DNA of 64,000 bases, from positions 1 to 64,000 of IMG/VR virus record IMGVR_UViG_3300037088_000361. One strand, 5' to 3'. Positions 48,313 through 55,599 of the stretch are shown piece by piece. Both the position numbers and the translations under genes were made by a program. The stretch's first letter is position 1; each line of letters starts with the position of its first letter. The notes under the pieces were generated by a model. It had not been told where the DNA came from. It did no database searches and saw nothing but the letters and a program-made list of their open reading frames with translations. This stretch comes from a virus.

Positions 48313-48352
48313 TATAGTATACATCAGAATATGAGAATTTACCAAGAATTCT
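48313..48352 (-). promoter_or_regulatory. Promoter P5 of the recurrent phage promoter family
   Basis: An AGAATTCT box (48345-48352) stands 21 nt before TGTATACTATA (48313-48323) on the minus strand. It is the only member far from the left-end early region, and it drives a GIY-YIG gene whose ATG follows after 4 nt. Confidence 0.72.
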
Positions 48353-48360
48353 TATGGTGG

Positions 48361-51300
48361 CTAAAAAGAAAGCATAACACGATTCGGAATGTGGGGCTCA
48401 TAAGCGAAGGTATCGGAATCAAGAGCTTTGCCCACAACTACCACCCATTGACAGTCTTGGAGCACACTCCCCTCAAAATTTTGGGTAATCACACCTCCGA
48501 CGCCGACATATAAAAGACCACCAGGGGTCCAACCTGCGGCGGGGACTGAGAAGACTGACCCATATCCCGTCGCTATGGTCACGGGCTGTCCCGCCGTGAC
48601 GCTGGATAGGGTCACCCCGTCCACGAACGGATAGACATCATAGGGGAACGGGGGGGACAAGCTTGACGGATTAAAATTAACGGTCGTGGGGTCAATCGGT
48701 TCCACCTCCCCGTACTGGTCTACGAAGACCGCCGTGAGGGCTGGCATACTCACCTTGGCTGTCAGGGTCAGAGTTCCCCCGGAGGTGGGGGATGGTGGAA
48801 CAGGAGGTGTAACATCGGGTGATGACTGATATAGGACGGTGCTGAACATCGAGCCTGCGATGACGAACTGGTCATCTGACAGGTTGTGAGTCGCTATCAC
48901 AGTGAGGATATCCCCTTCGTTGAGGTTTACGGTGTCCCCGAACGGCAGGTTGACGGGTCCTGCTTGTAGTGGGGTGGACGCCGTGATGATGGCAACAGGG
49001 GATGGTGGGGAGCCGGAAATCGGGGTAAGGTAAACAGTGACAGTGCGGACCCCCGCTTCACCCCCGCCAATCGGTGGACTGCCGGGACCGCTAAAATTGA
49101 TTTGTCCACTGACCGCATACGCCCCGGTCGCCTGTATGGTAAAGGTGCTCGTGGTGGTGACGTAATTAGTTTGGTCAAAATCGATTTTGTCAAAGCTCAC
49201 TACCGCTCCTCCTCCCGGAGGGCTTACGGTATTGGGCAGGACATCAGTGATATCATTTACAGATTCCACTTGGAACCCGAAGTTGGATGCTGACTGCGCC
49301 TGCTGTTGAGCCAAAGATATAGCATTGTCAAACTCACCCTGGATAACGGTCGAGTACACCATCAAACTAGCGGCCGACATATTGCACTGTAGCATCGCCG
49401 CCTGCACAGGGATGGGTAACACCTGTATGTCAGGGCGGGACAAAAATGCGACCGGGTCAAAGCTCGTTCCTGTCCATCCGCTGGCCGCAGGTGTCGTCGT
49501 GGTGTTGGAAGTATAGACCACGACAGGGACGGTCGAGAACGGGAGCAGGGGGAATCCCGGTACCCATGTGCGGTTACGGCTGGCGGTGTCCACCTGTATG
49601 GCGCTGAAAATGGTCAGGTCGCCGAGCGGGTCGATGGCGGAGTCCAAGGACAGGGGGTAGGCGGACACAATGCCGACAAGATAGGGGTCCTGCACGAGGA
49701 GCGCCTGCAGGTTGCCGTTGAACTCCCTCCAGAACTGGCTGAACCTGTCCACTACCGTGGCTATAGCAAACTGGTCATAGGTGTAGCGGTATTGTGGCTG
49801 CGGACTTTGGTATGTGGTGTCAAGCAAAATCCTAGCCGCTGCTGTAGTGATGACCTGCTGGAGATTATTGGTGAGGGCGGACGGGAATGTGCAGGACACT
49901 GGATAAGTCGCCAACCCTTCCCCGAGGACGATAGTCGTCGTCTCGGTCTTGACGATGTTTAGCATCGCATAGTCGAGGTCCGTTCCCGTGAATGTGCCCA
50001 CATAGTTGTTGTCGGCATATCCGTCCCATGTGGTATTACGGATGTAGCCCAGCATTGCCGCCTCGACATACGATAGCTTCCACAGGGCATTCCCCTGCTC
50101 CTCGGTGGGAACAGGAGGAGAACTGGGTGGAGATAGCGTGATGATGAACGGCAGCCCAGTTGGACCAGCAGTAAGTGTATCCCCCGGCAAAACACGATTC
50201 CATGGCACGGGGGTGGTGCTGAGGTAGTCCACGGACGGCTGCACGAAGGTTTGATATGCATCATCAAAACTTGGCAACCATTGTCCCTGCCTGCCGGTGC
50301 CACTTGGATTGTTGCGTGCCCCGCTGACATAGTAGAGCCACGCCGCCGTCAGGTTGGGCTCGAAGTTGCTGGAGACCACCTGACCGAGGGTGACATACCT
50401 TGCAAGGTCCTTGCGGAGGGTTGCCGGGACTTGGGTGGTGACATCAGGGAGAAGACCGGGGATGGTGCTTAGGATGTTCGCCGCATAGGTCTGCGGGGGC
50501 ATCTGGTAATCGCTGATGATGGTATTGGGGTCGGGCAAACTACCCTGCATCGAGGTAAACGGGTTGAAGGTGCCAGATACCTGCTCGGTAACCGGGGGAG
50601 ACCCACTGGTCACGGGATAAGTATAGGACGGGTCCACGGTATAATAGGGGACATCCGTTGTGGTCTGCATCTTCTGGAAGAAGGGACCGCTGCTGAGGTT
50701 AACCCCAGTATTGGGGATGATGCCGCCAAGCGGTGGGACGATAGGCGGTGCCCCATAGGTCAGCCCGTTGTAGGAGTTCACGGTCGAGGGGTAGTTTTGA
50801 AGCACATTCACATTAGGCAGGTGGATGTTGCACTGCTTGAAGGCGAAGTTAAAATCGAAGTTCGGGTGTGGGATGAAGGACGCCAGCGGGAAGAAGTTGA
50901 ACCCGTTCCAGTTCCAGATGTTGTCTGAGAAGAGATTGGGGATGGCCGGGAGGTCCGGGATGCCCCAATTGCATATGTCGTGGAGCAAGGAGGCAATGGC
51001 GTTGAGGTTCTCCTGAATCATCGCCAAGATGTTCGCCTCCATAGACTGGAGGATACCGATGTTCTTGGTGAGTGCTGAGATAAGTTGGATGATGTTCCGC
51101 TGGAATGCGGAGACCTGCTGCATAAAGCTTATGATGTCGTAGCCAAACTTAAGGCTGCGGATAGGGTTGTCAAACTTTCCGTCCGTCCCTAGCTTCACAT
51201 GGTTGAAAAGTGACTGTATATGGTCGAGGGCGTGCTTCTTCTCCTCCATCAACCAGTTGTTGGCGTCAGTGATGGACTTCTGCATCTCCCTGCCGTCCTC

Positions 51301-51420
51301 AAGGGCAGAGTGATAGAAGGTTTCCACCCGCTGGTCCCCGAGGGGATGCCAGTTGGTGACTGCCTTCTTCGCCCGAATTGGCCAAGTCAAACTAGCTTGT
51401 AGATTAGGAGGTAGTCCCAT
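48361..51420 (-). CDS. Large virion protein with C1q/TNF-like C-terminus (1019 aa)
   Basis: The N-terminal 170 residues are helical (DREMQKSITDANNWLMEEK-like, then NIIQLISALTKNIGILQSMEANILAMIQENLNAIASLL), suggesting a trimeric stalk. The middle is Pro/Thr/Ser-rich and beta. Near residue 760-890 the pattern VSFDKIDFDQTNYVTTTSTF, IQATGAYAVSGQINFSG and VNLNEGDILTVIATHN fits the C1q/TNF-like jelly-roll domain that ends many receptor-binding proteins. About 130 further residues follow. It is probably a tail fibre or receptor-binding protein. It shares 17 nt with the 114-aa gene upstream. Confidence 0.65.
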   Translation of the reverse strand: MGLPPNLQASLTWPIRAKKAVTNWHPLGDQRVETFYHSALEDGREMQKSITDANNWLMEEKKHALDHIQSLFNHVKLGTDGKFDNPIRSLKFGYDIISFMQQVSAFQRNIIQLISALTKNIGILQSMEANILAMIQENLNAIASLLHDICNWGIPDLPAIPNLFSDNIWNWNGFNFFPLASFIPHPNFDFNFAFKQCNIHLPNVNVLQNYPSTVNSYNGLTYGAPPIVPPLGGIIPNTGVNLSSGPFFQKMQTTTDVPYYTVDPSYTYPVTSGSPPVTEQVSGTFNPFTSMQGSLPDPNTIISDYQMPPQTYAANILSTIPGLLPDVTTQVPATLRKDLARYVTLGQVVSSNFEPNLTAAWLYYVSGARNNPSGTGRQGQWLPSFDDAYQTFVQPSVDYLSTTPVPWNRVLPGDTLTAGPTGLPFIITLSPPSSPPVPTEEQGNALWKLSYVEAAMLGYIRNTTWDGYADNNYVGTFTGTDLDYAMLNIVKTETTTIVLGEGLATYPVSCTFPSALTNNLQQVITTAAARILLDTTYQSPQPQYRYTYDQFAIATVVDRFSQFWREFNGNLQALLVQDPYLVGIVSAYPLSLDSAIDPLGDLTIFSAIQVDTASRNRTWVPGFPLLPFSTVPVVVYTSNTTTTPAASGWTGTSFDPVAFLSRPDIQVLPIPVQAAMLQCNMSAASLMVYSTVIQGEFDNAISLAQQQAQSASNFGFQVESVNDITDVLPNTVSPPGGGAVVSFDKIDFDQTNYVTTTSTFTIQATGAYAVSGQINFSGPGSPPIGGGEAGVRTVTVYLTPISGSPPSPVAIITASTPLQAGPVNLPFGDTVNLNEGDILTVIATHNLSDDQFVIAGSMFSTVLYQSSPDVTPPVPPSPTSGGTLTLTAKVSMPALTAVFVDQYGEVEPIDPTTVNFNPSSLSPPFPYDVYPFVDGVTLSSVTAGQPVTIATGYGSVFSVPAAGWTPGGLLYVGVGGVITQNFEGSVLQDCQWVVVVGKALDSDTFAYEPHIPNRVMLSF

Positions 51421-51748
51421 AAGTTGTTTTTCCTACAACCACCACGGGTCCGACATTGGGTGCCTCATCCGTTTTCTTGTCAATCTCAAGGAATTCCCTG
51501 AGCTTGTCAAAAACTTGTTTTTTCCCGGCATTCCTGCCTGTTTCCCATATGTTTTCATACCCCTCCTTGCCAGGAGAATACCAATACACGGCGCTTCTCA
51601 CCGCCTCATCCATCTGATAGCAGGCTAGACAATCATCCACAGAACAGGCTGGGTGTACTTTAACCTGCCTAAGACAAGCATAAGGATGCGGAGGAACAGC
51701 ATGACAGATGCTTGGCGGGAGCGGTTTTAACAACTTTGAGTCGCTCAT
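51404..51748 (-). CDS. Small Cys-containing hypothetical protein (114 aa)
   Basis: It begins MSDSKLLKPLPPSICHAVPP and has a cysteine group in YACLRQVKVHPACSVDDCLACYQMDEA near residues 23-49, possibly a zinc site. A charged helix follows (AGKKQVFDKLREFLEIDKK). AAAGGATT lies before its ATG. It overlaps the 1019-aa gene start by 17 nt. No family is recognised. A faint similarity of its YQMDEAVRSA to YQLDKAVGSA of the 94-aa protein is noted but may be chance. Confidence 0.6.
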   Translation of the reverse strand: MSDSKLLKPLPPSICHAVPPHPYACLRQVKVHPACSVDDCLACYQMDEAVRSAVYWYSPGKEGYENIWETGRNAGKKQVFDKLREFLEIDKKTDEAPNVGPVVVVGKTTYGTTS

Positions 51749-51788
51749 TGCTTAAATCCTTTCACACAGCTAAACATTTATTTATCTA

Positions 51789-52062
51789 TCATTCTAATAG
51801 TCCATCCATCATCCTCCAACCTAAAGTGGGTGAGCCTGAGAAATAAAACCTCTCAGTGTGTGGGACGACCTTCCTATTTTTCAGCATATGGGCTTCCACG
51901 TATGCTCTCTCTTTTTTCCCCCATAGAAAAATACCAACATTCAAATGGCTTTTTGTATAAGGGTCAAACGTGAGTAAGTATATTGGTTGATTATCCCGTT
52001 TAGGCGGTTTACCGGCATTCCACCACCTGCCCAAACATTTGAATACGGTAGTTTTTATCATA
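51789..52062 (-). CDS. Small basic hypothetical protein (90 aa)
   Basis: The ATG at 52062 (MIKTTVFKCLGRWWNAGKPP) is preferred to a TTG further upstream, although its ribosome site is weak. The protein is basic and aromatic (YLLTFDPYTKSHLNVGIFLWGKKERAYVEAHML). There is no membrane segment or known domain. It lies in an A/T-rich island of tiny genes between structural genes, like an early-gene insertion. Function unknown. Confidence 0.5.
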
Positions 52063-52138
52063 AGTTTACTTGTTGTCAACTAGCGATATTTGGTAGATTC
52101 CTTGCAATTTTTGACTCCTCTACACTAATACCCATTAC

Positions 52139-52267
52139 CTAAGTAGCATTAATATAGTCAACGATGTAGACTCCACTGCGTGCTAGTTTGATAAATGCTA
52201 TCGCTAGCTTTAATACTTTACGGTCGTTGATATGACTTTTTACCCTTTGTTTGATTTTTTTTCTCAC
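52139..52267 (-). CDS. Tiny basic protein (42 aa)
   Basis: A GTG at 52267 preceded by AAGGAGG (6 nt spacing) starts a 42-residue protein, MRKKIKQRVKSHINDRKVLK then LAIAFIKLARSGVYIVDYIN. It overlaps the end of the 70-aa gene in another frame. A longer frame to 52339 lacks such a start signal. The protein has a basic N-terminal helix and a short hydrophobic C-terminus. No function can be assigned. Confidence 0.55.
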   Translation of the reverse strand: MRKKIKQRVKSHINDRKVLKLAIAFIKLARSGVYIVDYINAT

Positions 52268-52430
52268 AATAATCCTCCTTAAACACAGAAGCAAGGGCAG
52301 TGCTGACAGATAAGTCGTGAACTTTAGAGTTTTTCTCAAAAATCTCTAAATCAGAACCTAGACGGGCTTCAGCTTGCTTTATCTGTCCTGTCAACATCCG
52401 AATTTTCCTTTTCAAGTTTTTTATAGCCAT
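52218..52430 (-). CDS. Small helical protein, likely coiled coil (70 aa)
   Basis: The N-terminal 45 residues (MAIKNLKRKIRMLTGQIKQA, EARLGSDLEIFEKNSK) have heptad-like spacing of hydrophobic residues and many charges, fitting a coiled coil. AAGGAGGG lies 6 nt before its ATG. It overlaps the next gene by 50 nt. The function is unknown. Confidence 0.6.
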   Translation of the reverse strand: MAIKNLKRKIRMLTGQIKQAEARLGSDLEIFEKNSKVHDLSVSTALASVFKEDYCEKKNQTKGKKSYQRP

Positions 52431-52441
52431 AAATACCCTCC

Positions 52442-52705
52442 TTACAACCGATTATCAATCGCCAGCAACAGGTCCGCCTCTTTGGACCTGTCTTGGTGAA
52501 TTTCCAAATACATCGAGCACATGCAGGATTTTTTGGTTCCCAACTTTACGACGGTAACTGAAGGCTTTCCACATACCGTTGACGTACTTTCAAACCCTCC
52601 TACCGACCCGGTGTAGTCTATAAAGGCACCAAATTGGTTGCTACCCTCCCTTACTTGGCATGTTTTAGTCACCTTACTTGCCTCCTTCTTGATTTCACTT
52701 CCCAT
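52442..52705 (-). CDS. Small Cys-containing hypothetical protein (87 aa)
   Basis: Starts MGSEIKKEASKVTKTCQVREG behind AAGGGGGGAAG. Cysteines occur at three places (TCQV, VCGK, SCMCS), and the end is acidic and Leu-rich (RSKEADLLLAIDN). No domain or membrane helix is recognised. It lies in the tiny-gene island and probably shares a transcript with its neighbours. Confidence 0.6.
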   Translation of the reverse strand: MGSEIKKEASKVTKTCQVREGSNQFGAFIDYTGSVGGFESTSTVCGKPSVTVVKLGTKKSCMCSMYLEIHQDRSKEADLLLAIDNRL

Positions 52706-52745
52706 AGAAACTTCCCCCCTTCAAAAAAGTCTATGTTTACCACAA

Positions 52746-52991
52746 TCACCTCTCTTTGCAATAATTCATAGGTTTTATCTTCAAACCCGTTTCGGGAAGG
52801 AGAGATAGTAAATCCCTCACATAAGAGAAGTTGCTAACCGTATGCACCGCACCCAAACGACCAACAACAGTGCCGCCTTCCTTGTGAAGCCATTTGCCAG
52901 CAACAGACTCCTTTCGTCTACTCAAAAGTCGTCCATAAACTTCATGTCTGCAACGGACACAAGTCCCTAGTACATAGGGTACCATCTTCAT
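52746..52991 (-). CDS. Small zinc-knuckle-like protein (81 aa)
   Basis: It has an N-terminal CVRCRHEV at residues 11-18, only one CxxC knuckle, then a basic stretch (GRLLSRRKESVAGKWLHKEG) and a helical end (SYVRDLLSLLPETGLKI). GAGGAGG lies 7 nt before its ATG. It is the second gene of the tiny-gene island. Whether it binds zinc is uncertain; function unknown. Confidence 0.6.
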   Translation of the reverse strand: MKMVPYVLGTCVRCRHEVYGRLLSRRKESVAGKWLHKEGGTVVGRLGAVHTVSNFSYVRDLLSLLPETGLKIKPMNYCKER

Positions 52992-53018
52992 TTTTGTACC
53001 TCCTCGTAAGTGCGGAGC

Positions 53019-53222
53019 TTATTTATCTTTCGGCCAATCCTCATATGCATTGAGAAAGGCAAATTTGCGCTCTTCCCGTATGCCTGTTTCTGGATGAGGA
53101 AACTCAAGAACAGCACTCACTGGGTTTCCCTCTTTGTCTGTTTCTATATTGATGATTTTCTGTTCATAGGTACCGTGCTTAACCCCATTTTCATCTGCTA
53201 CTAAGTCTTTTAATTTGTCCAT
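53019..53222 (-). CDS. Small acidic hypothetical protein (67 aa)
   Basis: It reads MDKLKDLVADENGVKHGTYE and then EGNPVSAVLEFPHPETG and AFLNAYEDWPKDK. It is a soluble acidic miniprotein with one likely beta hairpin. AGGAGG lies 4 nt before the ATG. It is the first gene of the tiny-gene island after the spike gene; a TATTAT element lies about 20 nt upstream. No known family. Confidence 0.6.
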   Translation of the reverse strand: MDKLKDLVADENGVKHGTYEQKIINIETDKEGNPVSAVLEFPHPETGIREERKFAFLNAYEDWPKDK

Positions 53223-53260
53223 GTCCCCTCCTATTCGGAATAATACTACCTTAGGCAGAT

Positions 53261-55597
53261 TTAATACCCTGTTTTCTGCATAACCGTAGTTCCCGAGTTA
53301 TTGAGAATCTGCGGCGAGTTTACAACATGCGCCGACAGAGCCGTGTGGTTGATATTTTGCGCCGTGACCACATGGTCCAACTTAGTGATGTGCCTGAAGT
53401 TCTTGCATTCTAATATAAAATCTCCGGTCACATGTTGGTGGAGATTTCCGTGGACCATCCAGTCAACATCTCCAGTGATTTCAAGGCGCAGTCCCTTCTT
53501 GGCACTGCTCTGCCCGACCGTAAGCTCAATTCCCCCTTCAAGAGAGCCGGTCAACGACCTTCCTTGCTTATCCTTCCCTGCCGCCAGCACGATTCCCCCG
53601 TCCAAGTCAAGCAGGAGTGATTGCCCCGAGGATGGGTTCTTCCCGATGCGCAAGAGGACATCCCGCACAGCGTGGAGGTCCAAGGACATACCGTGGGCGT
53701 CCATACTAGGGAGCACAGGGTTGCCCATCCAAGAGTTGTACGGCACCATATTCAATGTTGGTTGACCCGCTGTTGTGAGGTCGTGAAACTGATAGGAAGC
53801 GTCCCCGGCCGCATACGCCTGCCGTCCGGGGCTGTGGGAGTTCGGTGTGCTCAGATCAAACTGGATTCCCTGCGGGTCGGAGTATCCGTTCTTCAGATGA
53901 CGGCGGCGGACTGGGACGCTAAGGGTGGAATTGTCCGCCCTTGCTCCCAAGCGGGCTACAACTGCCCCATCCGTGGCCATCCTTATGCTGACCCGCTCCA
54001 TCCCTGTCTTGTTGGCCAGATTACCGGGGTCACCCAGTCCGAACTTGGGGGATGCCCAATATTGCAGCGTCCGCTGCTGGGAAGCATCCTTGCTGCCCCG
54101 TATCTGGGTCTTCACAGACCTCCCTGCATCTGGCAGGCTAGTATCGTCACACCCGAACCGCAATACAGACTGCCCGAGTGCCTGCAGGTCAATGGCGTCC
54201 TCTTCGTCTCGGTTCTTCCCCACAACCAGCTTGAGGCTTCCCACGAGGTGTCCCTCGACGCTCCTGCCCGCTCCATGGGGATGCTCGTAGGCATTCACCG
54301 GGAGGAACTGGATGTTCTCCTTGGGCATCGTGCTGCCAACCTCGAAGGTAAGCATACCCTCCTTGGAGACATCCCAGCGGGTGGTGTTGTACTCGCTCGG
54401 AAAACGGACAGAGTGGCAGGAAGCAGCCAACCTAGCTTCGATATGGTCGGGCTCGGTGTCGGTGACGGGCATATAGCCGCTTGTGAAGTCCGCCCCGAAG
54501 CGCCCGCTGGTAGGCGTCGCCAGCCCGGTCAAGGGCGAGAGCACGGGCTTAAGGACCTGCCCATAGGTAAGCTTGTCAAAGCGGTTGAATCCAACAAGAG
54601 TGCCTTCGCTGCGCTCAAGGATGAACCCCTTGCGCAGAGGCGTTGGTCCCTCGTTAAGCGTGGGACCAAGCGCATGTTTCGCTGGGTCGGTGGGGTGGTC
54701 AAACTCCTGGGTTGCAAAATAGGTCGTGTTATCGACCTTGAAGTTTCCCTGTGTGGTTATAGTCGTCCGGGTCCACGGATTCTGCGTGGTGCCAAGGATG
54801 CTGTCGAGCAAGTCGGTCTGCAATACTTCCGAGGGAAGGGGATAATCTAGGGCGAACTCCTGCACACGGGTGGTGTTCTCAGAGAACGGGAGGACATCGG
54901 GCTTACCACTGACATAGCGGTCGGTCAAGACTGCCTTTGGCTGGAGATAGAGAGTCCATTCACGGGAGGCGTCAGGAAGAACAGACGGGGTGATGTTGGG
55001 GGCGTCAGGGCGGACGACCGGTCCCTTGAAGGTCATCCCGGCGTCGGAATACCCGACTTGTCGGGAGGTGATGGTGCTCCAGGTGCGGCTGTCTGGGTCT
55101 ACATTCTCACGGTCGAACGCCGACGAAGCCTTGTCCCATCCGGGATTAACCCGCTCTGTGTATCCCTGTGAGTAGGAGGCGGTATGCTGGCCAGGGTAGG
55201 CCTTGCGGTAGTTTCCACGCTTTCGTTCATTAAGTCCCGAGACACCTGGCAGCTCCCGCATGGCAACGCTGTCCCTTGCCCTGACAATGTGTGACATCGC
55301 CCAGCCAATTATGGCCACCTGGGAGTGTCCACCATAGTAGAAAAGTGGAACGCACAGGCAGGTGCCTCCCCGTTCCGGCATATAAACATCCGTGGATTCA
55401 AAGGAACTGGAGACACAGGGAATGACCGCTACCTCAGTGTGGATGACCTTGCTGCGGGTGTCCATCACCGTGCATACCTGCCGCTCGTAGTCCACAGTCT
55501 GGACCGTGCCGAGGAACACTTGGAACTGCTCCGACTCCCTCGTCGGGACCAAGGGGGGTTCTTTGTAGAGATGCGTGGTGCCGCCAGGAAATGACAT
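53261..55597 (-). CDS. Baseplate spike protein (gp5/VgrG-like, 778 aa)
   Basis: The N-terminal region (FQVFLGTVQTVDYERQVCTV, then RGGTCLCVPLFYYGGHSQVAIIGWA) fits the OB-fold of spike and hub proteins such as gp5 and gpV. The C-terminal quarter (LDLDGGIVLAAGKDKQGRS, LRLEITGDVDWMVHGNLHQH, KNFRHITKLDHVVTA) repeats short strands like the intertwined beta-prism of gp5/VgrG spikes. No lysozyme domain is evident in the middle, unlike T4 gp5. The protein would form the trimeric tail tip that punctures the outer layer of the host cell. It lies directly downstream of the hub gene, as expected. Confidence 0.72.
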   Translation of the reverse strand: MSFPGGTTHLYKEPPLVPTRESEQFQVFLGTVQTVDYERQVCTVMDTRSKVIHTEVAVIPCVSSSFESTDVYMPERGGTCLCVPLFYYGGHSQVAIIGWAMSHIVRARDSVAMRELPGVSGLNERKRGNYRKAYPGQHTASYSQGYTERVNPGWDKASSAFDRENVDPDSRTWSTITSRQVGYSDAGMTFKGPVVRPDAPNITPSVLPDASREWTLYLQPKAVLTDRYVSGKPDVLPFSENTTRVQEFALDYPLPSEVLQTDLLDSILGTTQNPWTRTTITTQGNFKVDNTTYFATQEFDHPTDPAKHALGPTLNEGPTPLRKGFILERSEGTLVGFNRFDKLTYGQVLKPVLSPLTGLATPTSGRFGADFTSGYMPVTDTEPDHIEARLAASCHSVRFPSEYNTTRWDVSKEGMLTFEVGSTMPKENIQFLPVNAYEHPHGAGRSVEGHLVGSLKLVVGKNRDEEDAIDLQALGQSVLRFGCDDTSLPDAGRSVKTQIRGSKDASQQRTLQYWASPKFGLGDPGNLANKTGMERVSIRMATDGAVVARLGARADNSTLSVPVRRRHLKNGYSDPQGIQFDLSTPNSHSPGRQAYAAGDASYQFHDLTTAGQPTLNMVPYNSWMGNPVLPSMDAHGMSLDLHAVRDVLLRIGKNPSSGQSLLLDLDGGIVLAAGKDKQGRSLTGSLEGGIELTVGQSSAKKGLRLEITGDVDWMVHGNLHQHVTGDFILECKNFRHITKLDHVVTAQNINHTALSAHVVNSPQILNNSGTTVMQKTGY

Positions 55598-55599
55598 AT

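Noticed and set aside
53240-53245. TATTAT element before the 67-aa gene as a further member of the P1-P5 promoter family
   Set aside because: The A/T-rich box is not present 21-22 nt upstream, so it does not share the fixed architecture.
53621-54850. 409-residue plus-strand open frame opposite the spike gene
   Set aside because: The minus-strand frame has spike-like structure, strong start context and fits the operon; the plus-strand frame has none of these.
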